In this document: piece by piece, positions 49,566 through 61,950 of the stretch
Position numbering within the stretch: position 1 is the first letter of the stretch
Layout: the number at the start of each line of letters is the position of its first letter
NCBI GenBank assembly: GCA_040954595.2
Contig: CM082580.2
Coordinates: 10,664,001-10,728,000, forward strand
Reading direction: 5' to 3'
Source: Balanoglossus misakiensis
Taxonomy: Eukaryota; Hemichordata
DNA: 64,000 bases
Made by a program: the position numbers and the translations under genes
Notes under the pieces: model-generated
Seen by the model: only the letters and a program-made list of their open reading frames with translations
What the model was told of the DNA's origin: nothing
The model's database searches: none

Positions 49566-50957
49566 CTAGTAAGGATCAGTTTGAGTACTGCTATTTGTTT
49601 CTCTTGGGTTTGGATTGGTGTTCACATCGTCCAGGGCGGCATCTTCTTTCATGTACAGGTCCACCCCACTGTCCGTCAAACCGGGGACATTGCGCTTGCT
49701 TTCTGGCCTTTCGACGTCGAACCCCATATTGTCGACGCCGTCTTGGTGTGGGTTGCAGTCGTCCTTTTGCCCCTCGCAGTTTGCACTTTTGCGGATACCC
49801 AGTTCGACTGTCTGTGGCTCCCCTGCGATTGGCGTTGACGTTTTACCCCGCTTGGCAGCCATATTGCCGGCGGTGCTGCACTGTGCGGATTCCGACATCA
49901 AGTTGTCGGTCACCGTGACCTGGGTGCTCTTGGGGGCGGCCTTCTTTTTGCCGTACAGTCCACATGTTAGGATGCGGGCGAACTCTTTCCGAAACCTGGC
50001 GTCGAAGAATGCGTATATGATCGGGTTGACCCAGCTATTGGCGAAGAACAGAAATATAACGACCGTGAAAATGAGAGACGGATATCGCATACGCTTGGGG
50101 TAGTAGTACAGCAACACCTGGTGAATGCGAAGCGGGCCCCAGCACAACGCGAAGAGCACGACCACCAGCAGCAGCATCTTGATCGCTTTTCGCCGTCTCC
50201 GTTTGGACTCGTCGTTCAGCGTCTTCGAGAAGTACAGCGCGACTATCATTCGAAAGTAGAAGTAAGCCACGACGGCCAAGGGGGCGATGTAAGCGACCAC
50301 CAGGTTGGTCAACGACATCGGCTTCTCCAGGGTCAACCTCAGCCAGCGATGCGTGGTGCACATGGAGATGGTCGTGTTGTTGGGAAAGGTGCGGCTGAAT
50401 ATCCCCACCAACTTGATCTGGTAGCAAGAGTATGCGAAGGCCATGACCCACACCAAGACAGTTGCTATGCGAGATTGCTTCACCGTCATCTTCGGCTTGA
50501 ACGGCTGCACGATCGCCCGGTAGCGGTCGGCGGCGATGGCCACCAACGTCAGGATGGTCGTGTTCTGGCCGGTGTACATCAACATGACGACGACGTCGCA
50601 CAGCAGGTCGCTGGAGAGGCTGACGTACCTGGAGATGGTGTAGACTATCTGCATGGGTCCGAACACCAGGCCCACGCTCAGGTCGGAGAATGCCAGCGAT
50701 ATAATCAGGTGGTTGGTGGGCGACTTCCGAAGTTTCGGCTGTCGCAGAACCGCCAGAACGACCATCAGATTGCCGCCAATTATCAGAATGCAGTCGACGG
50801 ACAAAATGCCGACAAACCAGTCCTTGGGAATGTGCCAATCTGGGGGTCTTTTCGGACGAGGACGATCCCCGTCGCCGGCAACAATGTCGTTACTTTCCGT
50901 TGCATTCGATGACATATTCATGAGCGCCAAAGTTAGGTTGGTCAAGTTGCAAGCCAT
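49566..50957 (-). CDS. Orphan rhodopsin-class GPCR, paralogue 4 (inverted)
   Basis: Intronless 463-aa receptor on the minus strand. The N-terminus has four sequons within 20 residues (NLT, NLT, NMS, NAT). It shares RQPKLRKSPTNH between TM1 and TM2, D2.50 (AFSDLSVG), QNTTILTL and DRYRAIV in TM3, a basic SKRRRRKAIK before TM6, and NSWVNPIIY in TM7 with paralogues 1-3. Position 3.32 is Met. It keeps the full CWGP motif in TM6 that paralogues 1 and 2 have lost, so it may be closer to the ancestral form; that motif also occurs in peptide receptors. The tail ends in SSTQTDPY. It is separated from the other three by the lectin-protease cluster and lies in opposite orientation, which implies an inversion or insertion after duplication. 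Confidence 0.9.
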   Translation of the reverse strand: MACNLTNLTLALMNMSSNATESNDIVAGDGDRPRPKRPPDWHIPKDWFVGILSVDCILIIGGNLMVVLAVLRQPKLRKSPTNHLIISLAFSDLSVGLVFGPMQIVYTISRYVSLSSDLLCDVVVMLMYTGQNTTILTLVAIAADRYRAIVQPFKPKMTVKQSRIATVLVWVMAFAYSCYQIKLVGIFSRTFPNNTTISMCTTHRWLRLTLEKPMSLTNLVVAYIAPLAVVAYFYFRMIVALYFSKTLNDESKRRRRKAIKMLLLVVVLFALCWGPLRIHQVLLYYYPKRMRYPSLIFTVVIFLFFANSWVNPIIYAFFDARFRKEFARILTCGLYGKKKAAPKSTQVTVTDNLMSESAQCSTAGNMAAKRGKTSTPIAGEPQTVELGIRKSANCEGQKDDCNPHQDGVDNMGFDVERPESKRNVPGLTDSGVDLYMKEDAALDDVNTNPNPRETNSSTQTDPY

Positions 50958-53900
50958 CGTGTGCCAAAACGCTTACAACCGTCGCCCAAGCTTTGCTGAA
51001 GTCACTGATAACGATCGCAGAGAGATTCTTATATTAACGCCAAACTGACTCATTATTAAATGTTCTGAGTGGCACCCCCGGGTTAATAGACAAACTGTCC
51101 AATAACATTAAAGCGAGTTGGCTTTTAACTTAGTAATAATGTCAGTCAACCAATTTTGCGATCAATATTACCAGCAAACACTGGAACTCGTTTGGAGCCG
51201 TAGGATCATTTCATTGAGTGTGAAGCTGCAGTGACTTTGGAAAAAAAACCCAGCGGTGTAATTGTAAAAACACATTTTGCTATTACAGTTACTCGAGTTA
51301 TTGCATGCAATTGTACTCTAGCTAAACCTTTGTTTAAATGTAAAGTTAAAAAAAACATACCTTTTATAGAATGTTTTCATTCTCTATACGTGTCGGAAAT
51401 CACTTTTACACAGTCATCCAGAATCATAATTGAATGTTACGGTTCAGATAGACACCCCCGAGAAAATAGATAAAATCGTACCTTTATGCAAACACCGTGG
51501 ACTCGCCGTTAATGGTTACAGCAGTGTTTCACAAAATGTGGCGAACGCAGTATGTGTTAATTGAATCAAATGTTTTCATTGATCGATCGATCCATCCATC
51601 GATCCATCCCCTGCCTGCCGGGGCCGCCCACCCGTGCGTCTCAGTGTCTATATGTCTCCGTTTCTGCCTGCTTGCGTCAATGCGCATATGGAGATACGAC
51701 TTTCATTGAAAAAAACATTAGCAGCATTTACCAAACCAGAGCGTGGTTTAATTATAAACGCCTTATTTGATCAAATTATTGCATTTCAACAGGTTTGTCC
51801 CCAGCTGGCCATTTTAAAGCGAACAACCTAGATTCTAGATTCCGAAACGTTATTAAAAGCCTTTCCCCCTTCATACGGCTAATATCGAAGAATTTTTTAA
51901 ATATTTGCTTTCTTCACCGTCTACAGTCAATTGATTTTTTCTATGCCACTGCACCCGCTTTTCATTGGCAGCTGAGTAAATGCGGTCAATAAAACATTAA
52001 TTTTTCGTAAGATGTCTTAAGAGTTTTGGTATGCTCATATATTGGAATTTCTGAAAGGCTTTACAGTCAAATACATGTACACATTATTCACAGCCAATCT
52101 ATATTCTCGCGAGATCTCGTGGACAGTGGCGAGTTTTCGAATTGGGACGACAGCCTCAATACTTGGAATATGCCAGAACAGCATGCTGGCCGTCAATCGG
52201 GTCATTTTATTGCGCTCGTATCAAGTTTATGTAAAGATTCTCGGACTATTATAACGCCATCTCATCGGGTGGCGCTTTTCTGGACGAGCTAGAAACATCA
52301 TTTGCATATACATTTGTAATAAAATTGATGTAGGAACACGCTCTGTATCAGCGATATCAAGATCTCGGAGTTGCCGAACGAAATTGTACAGCGCTCATTA
52401 TCAGTGACTCAACAAGACTTGTCAGGTAAGTTCTCATTCTCAACATCTTATTTTATGTGGCGCCTTGGTGGTTGGGAGACGCACATTTGTGCGTTTATTC
52501 TGCATAGCCTTTACCACATAGGACATCCCAGCCCGCTACACAAGCGAGCCGTTGCAAGCTGAAGTATTTAAAACTGGCAGTATAAACAGACGAGGCCGCA
52601 GCACGTATTGACTGACTGGTGGTACTTTCGTGTAGGTTCTCTTTCCATTTCCAGTGGTGCCGATTGTACCCGGAAAAAATAATCTGCTGGAAAATATGTT
52701 TATCTGTCTTGAAGGACATGCCTTCAAGCCGTCACTGGTATTTGCCCCGAGGAAATTGGCAAAGCGGGCTTACGTGCGCAACTTATTCATTTAGAACTTT
52801 CGTATCCAGGCTATCACAAGATGATCGCACCATCGTGATTTCGTCCTGGGATTTCGTCACTATGCATTAGTGGTATTGACAAATCAAACGTTATTTTTGT
52901 GCGAAGTTCACAGTATTGTATTATGATAACCATAATTTTCCACAGAGAGAAAATTAATCTTCCTAATACGATACGTCAGATTATTTGATCTCTGAATTTT
53001 GTTTCGCGTAATCAAAATTTTCGTACAATGTTTACGCAGAAGAGTTCATTAACTCTTACGCATACCACTGTAAATATGTTTTGTGAATATTTTTTAAAAC
53101 AATTTCCTTATTTACCTACGAACAGCGGTGTTGCATACGCGATACACAAGTGACCGCCTAGTGCTAACAGTTGAATTTGCCGTTCTGGCCTTTTGGATCC
53201 AGTGAAAATGTGATATTTATCAGTAACGTTAATTGCAAAAAATCGAAAAGGTCAGACGCCCAGCCCCCGCAGCTGTATGGGTCTGGCTGCAGTTTCATGG
53301 CCACCATTCGTGCTCTGCTATAGTTGTTGACAAAATAATAAGTTAAACGTGCGTATCAAGTATCAGATGGGTTCACCAGGCAGTCGAGAAGGAGCGTAAT
53401 CCATTACAAACAGATTGGCCGGGCCACTATAGTTGCTTGGCGCAAGGACCATGAACTAATTCAACTTTCACCGCTTGTCACTTTTGTTTATGAATGTGTT
53501 TTTTCCGCTACGAAATCTTCCTATATTACAATTCGTAAATGTCTTGTCGAGGGTTTCGAAAACAAGAAAACTGCTTTACACAACATCATAGCCCGTCAAT
53601 CCTACGCAGGATTATCTAATGTCGAGTCAATTGGAATTACCGTAGACTGATCCAAAATTGGACATAATCAGCCATCAGACTACATAACGCTGTAACCAAA
53701 TACCCAGCGCGCATAAAGCTGCGGCCAAAGGTGAGGTGTACAAACACATGTGTTATAAAGCTGACTTGAAGTGAGGAGTCTGCTTTTGCACATGTATGCT
53801 CCTAGAGCAGTGGTTTATCAAACAGGAAGTTACAGAGAGCAGGGTGACAGGGAAATGCCCCGAACCTTCGATCCTTGTCGCTGTCACTCATTCTTGTCAC

Positions 53901-55044
53901 TCAAGAATCAGCGCATATACACAGAGAAGTAGGTGTTTCTAGAAGGAGGTGCCTGCGTGGACCTTATCAGTTAATCTTAAAATTTACAATTGGAAAAAAA
54001 AAACCTGAGCAACTGTTCTCTCGCGAGGAAAGCTGCATCGTGCATCTTCCCTAGAACAGCTGTAAATACTGCAGATTCATTCATCGCCATCCGTGCAATG
54101 TTGAAGCCATTTTAGTTCACAATGTTCCACACGGTATATGCAACGTGCAGTGGGGCATCTACAGATAGAGCGGTTAAAGTGAATGTCCGCACAATGCCTA
54201 TTTCAAATGAGGTGTCTTCTCGTGTGTGGTATTCATGAGACTGATGTCAGAAGCTTCGTGATTATCTTGTGATTTTGACACGGGAAGGAAGCAAGTGACA
54301 TTGGCGGTAAAAATAACACTGACACAGGACACCGGTCTATATGTGGGATTTGGGTCTATCTGGTGCTTGTCAAGTTATCTGCCAGAGTTTTCACAACAGC
54401 TCTGCTGTAAGTTAATCTCACCGAGAGATCATTTGTCATTTCAGACCGCTCATATGGCACTTTACAGGATCATATAGGGTATATTTGGCGTTTGCGGATC
54501 AGCTGTGGCCGTATATCATTACGAGAAAACACATGCCTCGATAACTCCATCAAATTCGAACCTTCGCGAAGCGCACATCTCGTGTTTCGGTCATGACCTC
54601 GCGGGCAGACACAGAGAAGACCAGATGATTCAGTGTTATGATATATGCATAATTTAACCCAAAAAAATTGAACCGGCCCCATTATAAAATATAATGAATT
54701 GCTGGGCTAGAACACAAACACACCCCGCTACTATCTTGCTCATTGCCCAAGTAAATCTTGCAAATCAAGGATAGACATTTTTTCATGCAACACGTAAATT
54801 TTGTAACGAATGATACAGTCGGAAATATATTAATAATGAACAAACCAGATGGAGAGGGAGGAAGGGAGGGACCACGCAGGCAGGCAGAAGAGGAGGGGGG
54901 AGAGGTTTTGGTATCCATCTAATACCCACGTTGTATTAATGTTAAATTTCACTTCTATTTAAATTTGCAGTCATCTTCTCGAAGAACACCAGGAAAGTAT
55001 AAACCTCGCAACAAAGCACATCGGTGCGGTCTTTTAATTAAACG
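50958..55044. other. Intergenic, no gene seen
   Basis: About 4 kb. Short GATC/CATC simple repeats occur at about 51580-51610 and a purine-rich GGAGGGAGG-type run at about 54850-54905. No exon with recognisable protein similarity or paired splice sites was found on either strand. Confidence 0.5.
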
Positions 55045-55374
55045 ATGGATCCCCGAAACATCCAAGCCTTTGTAACTGCTTCCAGCTTAATAATGGAGCA
55101 CAAACTCGCAACGAGGTTGAAAGCCATGGACGTGCTGCAATATTTGGTGCATTTCGGTCACCTGACGCCGATGGAGGGGAACTACATCGCCAGCGGCGCC
55201 ACGGACAAAATCAAGACCGACAGACTGCTTGCGAAGATTAAGGAAAGAGGGGCTCATGGGTACTGGGCGCTGCGAGGAGCCATGGAGCTGTGCGGACCCA
55301 AATACAGCGACTTGGTCGAAGCAATAGACGTCTCAATGCCGCCTCAATCGCCGGGGCAGAGCTGGGGATATTGA
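55045..55374 (+). CDS. Single-exon CARD-only protein
   Basis: 109-aa open frame with a purine-rich start context (AACGATGG). The sequence has the helix pattern of a caspase recruitment domain: MEHKLATRLKAMDVLQYLV (helices 1-2), LTPMEGNYIASGATDKIKTD (helices 3-4), RLLAKIKERGAHGYWALRGAM (helices 4-5) and a last helix ending near residue 97. The LT-x-n-Y-I turn and the KIKERG-n-FWAL pattern are typical of CARDs. No other domain is attached and no splice donor is needed, since the frame stops after a short tail. CARD-only proteins usually act as inhibitors or adaptors for caspase or innate immune CARD complexes. Assignment to CARD rather than another death fold is by pattern; no partner is predicted. 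Additional non-coding exons are possible. Confidence 0.7.
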   Translation: MDPRNIQAFVTASSLIMEHKLATRLKAMDVLQYLVHFGHLTPMEGNYIASGATDKIKTDRLLAKIKERGAHGYWALRGAMELCGPKYSDLVEAIDVSMPPQSPGQSWGY

Positions 55375-56752
55375 AACAAAAAGAAACTCGGATAGGGACA
55401 ACAAGATGGGCGTTTGTAATAAAGAGAGATTCACTGAGGATTTCGCATTGGAGGAAGGGTGGGGGGGGGGGGGACAGATCTCTGAAATATGCCAAGCACG
55501 ACAGGCATGCGCAGAAGAGATGCCAGGAATTCCTTGTGAGACAGAATATCCCTGTGCACGTGATACCAGCTGCCATCAGCTGGGACTTGTTCTCAGTTAT
55601 TGTGTCTGAACTGCATTGAAATTGTATGCAGCGATTCTCCAGCTGTTCGCCCAGTCATTCAACCACTCCGAGAGCCAAAACACGAAGTGCCATACCATCA
55701 CATGCACGGGGCATTTGCAGGCTGTGTTTAGGTTCGTCCAACTGAAATTTGAAAGTGCGATTTCTGTTAAATTTACTGACATATTCTATGGCTACAGCTA
55801 TTTGTACGTTAAGATAGCAGCTTTTTGTTATTTTGTTTACGTCAGCTAAATTCCCAGGGCCAGCAAACGATGTTGTCAAAATAATCATAAGATTCAAAAC
55901 ATTTCGCGTTCAGAAACAGAGCGCCCGTAAGTTTATTATGCCATGGTGTGAAATCCGTACAGCAAGATGACTTCGGCATGGGCTCTACAGGAAGATGTTT
56001 CGGTTTCCTGAAAACAAAACGATGGATTCCCGTTTCATGTACATGTGGTTTTGAAAAGTTTCCAAACAATATTCTGAATATAGCTGGCGAACGCATATGT
56101 GCACAACTTTTATATTTAACTAGCTGCTCGCAAGGCGCAGTGCTATGCTACCTCACTTCTATAGAGCTGGGTGACCTTGCGAATATCAAGCGGTCGAGAA
56201 ACTCCATATTGTGGTAATCCGATGCACGTTGACTCGAGCGAGCAGACTATGATTAACAGGAGCTACCCATATGTCGGATTCATGCGCGATCAATTTGTCG
56301 AAAATAATTTTAACACATATCGCTTGTTTATCACATTTTCCATTTAGGTTTTTCTTACTATACTGCCTGATCTAGCAATGTGGCGAGTAAGGGGAGAAGC
56401 ATTCGAAAATCTAACGTTTAAACAGCTTTTTGCAAAAAGGTTACGAAATCTAAAATATTTATTAGTAGTATAGAATCTAAAACCAGTTTGTTTCACGTCG
56501 CGCGATGAAATGAAGTTGACAGTGCAAAAGTCACGCAACACTTAAATCTAACTCCGAGAATGAAATACTTGGAATTATTCTCAGTGGAAATGCTTCATCA
56601 CTTCCAAGGCATCATGTTGACAAGAATTTACTTTTTTTATTCACCCGTTGAAACTGCATTTACTTATTTCAAACACTTCTTTGTATATGTTGTATCTTTC
56701 AATCTAATAGTTATAAAACCATGGCAACAGACTGAACTCTCGGTGTCTCCGT

Positions 56753-56965
56753 TTAATACTTGTATTGTACGGCACACGGAATAAAGTCATGTTTTTTATT
56801 CTCAGATGAGATTGAACGATTCTTTGTGACTCCTTGTTGCAATGCGGCCTCGATCGAATCATCTGGATATGTACGTGCAAAGCGTTCTTTCATAGCATTG
56901 AACAGTCCGGAGGGGGGAAATGTATACGTGACATCCTGAAACACACTGTCCATGTACAACACCAA
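56753..56965 (-). other. Isolated exon-like open frame of unknown function
   Basis: The minus-strand frame encodes about 45 residues with coding-like composition (MDSVFQDVTYTFPPSGLFNA, then KERFARTYPDDSIEAALQQG). It is preceded by an acceptor-like TTTCGTCAG at about 56972. Downstream it runs into AT-rich DNA with AATAAA. It could be a lone terminal exon, a gene remnant or chance. I do not recognise the family. Confidence 0.3.
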
Positions 56966-57980
56966 GACTGACGAAAGAAAATGAATATGCTTAACAGAAT
57001 CGCTTTGTGATATAAGCTACGATGGCAATGGAAGAACACGTCTTCACCCGCCAAGGTCCCCTTCGTTAGGGAGACTGTGGTCGAGCTTTGACATGAAAAA
57101 AAATCAAGTCATTTATCTCGGCTCGTTTGAGAGCGCCCTCTAACGATAGTTTGGGTCCGGCACATTAAGTACAGATTTCAATGAGGGTGAGCTTAGGTGC
57201 CCTTCAATATAAAACACCCCAAGTTTTCTATTTACCATTTCAGTATTGAATTCCCAACTGCAGATGTCTTGATAAATTAGTTTTTATTCATGGTGGTCAA
57301 TTCTTTTTTTTTTTACACTGAGTACTGAAAGCATCTTCTATGGAGAATCTTTATTGCAATTATGCCAGCACCATTCTCACAGATGGAACTGGGCAATATT
57401 GAAGAAATAAATGTATCCAGAAACCCAGAACAGAAAGTGTGTAACAGGTGGACAATAACAAAGACAACAACCCTATGTCCCCCGACTCTTGACATGAGAT
57501 CATCCATTGTCATTGAGAACAATAGGGACGAACCAAGAGTCTTGTGACAAAAGGGATGAGTGATTGCAAGACATCAAAAAGTTATGATCAAGACCTCAAA
57601 ACCAATAAAGCACATGTCCAGTACTGAACATACAGAATAATCAAAACAGATTGTGTAACACCAAAGCAAGTTCCCCCAGAATTGTACAAATTCAACATCA
57701 CACTGTTATAAAGATGAGTGTGGCAAACCCCATAAACTGAATATAGTTCCTTTAAATAAGATGTTCAAACAATATTACAAGGTTAAATTAATTCAGTAAT
57801 TGTTCTTGAATAAAATGCTCCCACTACTAAAAGGTTGTATCTTCCCCTAAATGAGGGTTATACTCTTATTAAGTAATTCCACTGTAGTGCATTATTATTT
57901 GGAAAGAATATATCAATATTTCCTCATATTTTTCATCTTCCATAACATTAGCTGTTTTTTACATACAGAAGATTACATAG

Positions 57981-58072
57981 TGACCCTTTCACCACCATGG
58001 TTCAGTCAAAAGCGATTGTTTTCTATGGTAAGGTTGGACCTCTTAAGAGGAAACTGGGGGTGAAAGGGTTAA
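57981..58072. mobile_element. Short inverted-repeat element (MITE-like)
   Basis: The left end TGACCCTTTCACCACCATGG and right end GGGGGTGAAAGGGTTAA are inverted copies over about 12 bp (ACCCTTTCACC). The element is about 92 bp and non-coding. Half-copies are at 12557-12600 (left end) and 15728-15755 (right end), with a diverged one at 44776-44840. Confidence 0.6.
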
Positions 58073-59254
58073 TAATAAGATGTCAAGATGTCTCAATATT
58101 GTGCAAGAAAACAAAGCTTCCCATGGTTTTCCAATCTTGTTATATAAATTTCAAATTTCCCTTTTTAAATAGTATCAAACCATGTAAAAATAATCCATTA
58201 CACGAACCATGAGATCCAAAAATATATTTGTGATCAACACTACATTAGAAGTTAGTGTACATTTAGCCAGCATAAAAATTGGTAAGTTTACTTTACGATA
58301 GCACACGCGTATACACAGAAATAGACATCTCAATGACATGCAGGATTTGGATAACATTGTAACATTTAAAGGAAGTGATTATGCACACATATTTTTCAAC
58401 TAAATAAATACCACTGTGTACATGTACATGCGAGCCAAGAGCTTTAGGGTTTTATCTATTCCTGGCATTTTTGCAAGATTACTTCTTCCATACACAGCAG
58501 AGCATGGAAACGTTAAAGGTGTACAGCCAAATTTTGCTATGGTAACCATAGAGGCGATGTCACCAATCACAGGTTTTTATCAGGGTGGCCAAGCAGAAAA
58601 GTGTGCCACCACATGGCCATTCAAAGATTACACACACCCACTTTAACAATACGTTTATGTACATATGTAAATTAGGTGACTGAACAATATGCAAACATGG
58701 GGTATGTGATTACAGTGAAACCTTTTTAACCAAATCTCATGCCCACCCAATATTATCAAAAGACCTTCACAAACTGACTACCTCCACAAAACATCATAAA
58801 ATAGTGTGGCACAGTGTATAGCTAAAGTCACAGAAAATCTAGGAATTTTGAGGATACTTCACAGCTGGTACAACCCAATTATGGCAATATATCAAAAATA
58901 ACAATCTTTGGTGAAACTTCTGTGGCATTACTTTCTCTGTGACATTTTTTATTAAAGTTTAATTTTGACTAACTGATTATGTCTAATATTTCAATAAAAG
59001 GATTCCATTACCAAGTCAAGGTATGTTTGCATAATCATCCAACAGTTACTGGCATTCAACTACATGTCTTCACCCTTATTTTACATTACAGCATAATCAG
59101 CAGCTTTTTATACGTGTTTTATTAATTCAGGATTGCTTAATAGGCCCAGACCAATCCAACTAAATGTAAATGTCAAAACTGCTGCTACTATTGACACCAA
59201 TTTATAACAATCTCTGAGTGAATCCAAAACACAGTCTTCACAACACAGAGTTTC

Positions 59255-61950
59255 TTACGAGTTTTCAAAACGGCTGTAGCCGGTATCATCCTTCATCAAC
59301 CCTGTAAATAGACAAGGATAAAGATAAATGTCTTGTTTACTTCCACACTTTTCCTCATGTTCTGTACATTTCAACCAAAAGACATGTATGATATTAGTTA
59401 CCAGTAACACTCTGATACAAATTAGACCTAACTGATGACTTGGTATTCACATAATGGTTACAGAAACCACAGTGATATAAAGGGATATCAAAAATACTTA
59501 TGGGCACTCAGACTGAGAAGGATATCTAGAATAACACCCCATTAATCTGCTTACCGTATTTCCTTCTGATTTCATCATTTTTAGCTTTGCGCTCAGCTTT
59601 CCTAATGAAAGAACATAAAACATTTCTGTTAAAGCAACACTGCAACAAGACAATGAGGTCTTAATTAAAATTCAAAGTAGCATAAACACAACTCAGGGTC
59701 ACAAACCTTTCTTCCTGTCTCATGTTTCTTTCTTCCTTCTGACGTTCCTGTTTGGCATCTTCTTTAGCATATCTATAAATCAATTAACAAAAACAAGTCA
59801 AGTAACTTTACAGAACATTATTTCTCAGCTTTGAAACGGCAAAGACCTGTTTTACACTGCACATTCACGCATCTCATGCTAGGTATATGTCCCACTTGAA
59901 ATTGCAGTATAATGCTGAAGATATACACACATTTTTCTTGGATGGCAAACAAAAAATAAAAAGGTGACTGAACAGACAGGATTCATAGCAATTTAATAAT
60001 TGGTACGGTATAACCCTATAGAATTCTTACTTCTTTCTATTGCTCTTTGATCTGCAGCAGCAACAGTATACACAGCAGCAACAACTGATGAGAAGAACAC
60101 CAGCAATAACGCCCATAGAAATAATTAGGGCTTCGAAATTCACTGAAAAAAAGAGTAAATGAAAATAAATCATAAATAACAGTATTCTTACTAGTTGGTG
60201 TATAGACCATAACAACTATGCATCTATTCTATGATGTAATTATAACAGAAAATTATAGTAATTCGAAATGCAACTTACACCAGCATTCCAGCCATCTTGC
60301 GGCTGATAAATCACAGTCTTTGGTTGGTAAAATGTCCCCAACTGGATAAAGTGCACAAACACTCCCTGTATTGCACCAGTAACACTATAATTAAACAGGT
60401 CAGAGGTAAGAAAGTGAAAACGACAGCTTGGGTTGAGGGCTTAGCCTTACATGCAGACATTATCTCAGAAAAATGTACAAATACTTCAATAATACTGTTA
60501 AGAGGTTATGAAATATTCAGCATCACAAATGGACAAACAGTAAACGGTACAAAATGAAATGAAAGATGGTGAGAGAGCAAATTACTCATGGCCCATTTCA
60601 AACACCCTGGTTCAGAGATATTAATGGCATCAGATTTACTTAAACTTACAGAAATATTTTTGAGGCAACTGTCACAGGTAGTCCTAGTAACACACTCTGT
60701 AAGAAAGATAGAATACATGTATGCATAAAATATCCCCAAAAAGTTTGGTAGTACATGTACTATTGAAAAGGAAACATGTCTACAATGTACGTGTATGCTC
60801 ACACCATATTTTGATTTCAGATCAGCCGAAACCGAACAAAGATATGGTGCCCTTGTCATACCAGTACATGAATGCTTTATTCTCATTGATAGGAATTTCT
60901 GTGTATCGGTATTTTCCCCTTTGATTACTGCACAGCCAGTAGCAATGGCTTAATCCTTGACCAAAACAATGAGGTCCACACATAGACAGGTAGCCATGAC
61001 GCAGTGAGTCATTGCTCATCTGCACTGAGGTAATCAACAACATATAAATAGTACTACATGTACATGTAGTTCAACTTCATATACTCCCACCTTTTGACTG
61101 GCCATTGGTATGGGCCAGGCCTCTATTTACTTTTCACAATTTATTCGTTTATTTTTATTTGCTAATAAGTAATAATTCTTACTATAGCTCATACATTTAA
61201 GATGACTTGCCAAACAGAAGATATCCCTACAGTACAGTAGTCAATTAGTGTTTATCCACATAATTCAGTAACTTTTCGTGTTATCACTACAAATACAATG
61301 CATTGTAGTCTTGTTTATTTCGTTACATTTTAAATTGTCAATATTTCTAACCCGGTCTGTGGCTAGCAGTGCTACCCTGTTCTGTATGCAGAAAAAATCA
61401 GACTGCTTTCGTGTGACAATCGATTCGTGTACGCCCCCCGGAACATGTCCTCATAAAATATCCCCTTACAATACATGCACGCCAATCAACATTCACTTTA
61501 GCCATGGCTGATCACACCCGCTTTCAACTAGATACCCCACAAGAAATAAAACCAACAAATAAACGTGGAAAGCAGAAACATACGTTAATTGTACATTTAT
61601 AGAAATATGACAAGGATATCCGGAATTCGAATCAGACTGTGTTACGAGCGATGATGTATCTACTTCCGTCTTCGTTCAGCTTTGTCTGAAACTGACATTG
61701 ACAACATAGGCATGTGACCATTCTGAATCACATGACGGCGACCATAAATAAAGACGACTTAAAATCCAAATCGCTAAAAATTCAAATTGACACCTAAAAA
61801 ACGGAGAAACTTACCAACACCAGGAGCGGACGTTGGTTGTGAAGGAGGTGCGGATGTTTTTGAGCTTCGTGGTGTGGTTGATGCACCACTCACCAAAACG
61901 CTATATAGCGTAAAACTCAAGACAAAAAGGATAATATTTCTTCGTATCAT
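59255..61950 (-). CDS. PTTG1IP: PTTG1-interacting protein (PBF)
   Basis: Seven exons on the minus strand, ATG at 61950-61948, TAA at 59257-59255, about 186 aa (human about 180). A type I membrane glycoprotein known to bind securin (PTTG1) and help move it to the nucleus, also found at the cell surface and in vesicles. Seen here: a signal peptide (MIRRNIILFVLSFTLYSVLV), a Ser/Thr/Pro-rich segment, a Cys-rich PSI-like region (TCDSCLKNISCYWCN, then DCDLSAARWLECW), one membrane helix starting NFEALIISMGVIAG followed by two CCCC clusters, a charged coiled coil (QKEERNMRQEERKAERKAK) and the conserved DEIRRKYGL and YSRFEN end. The order matches the human protein through the C-terminus. Exon 1 is 61950-61815; the first intron is over 1 kb. 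Confidence 0.95.

Larger units (their letters stand above)
55375..59254. other. 3' flanks of the CARD gene and PTTG1IP, no firm gene
   Basis: AT-rich. The right part (about 57300-59254) resembles 3' UTR and could belong to the minus-strand PTTG1IP transcript; AATAAA on that strand occurs at several places. A G-run is at about 55460-55473. An isolated exon-like frame (56753-56965) and a MITE-like element (57981-58072) are listed separately. Confidence 0.45.

Noticed and set aside
50035-50912. Antisense and alternative-frame open frames of about 265 codons over GPCR paralogue 4
   Set aside because: Shadows of the receptor reading frame; low-complexity His/Arg/Gln-rich translations with no family match.
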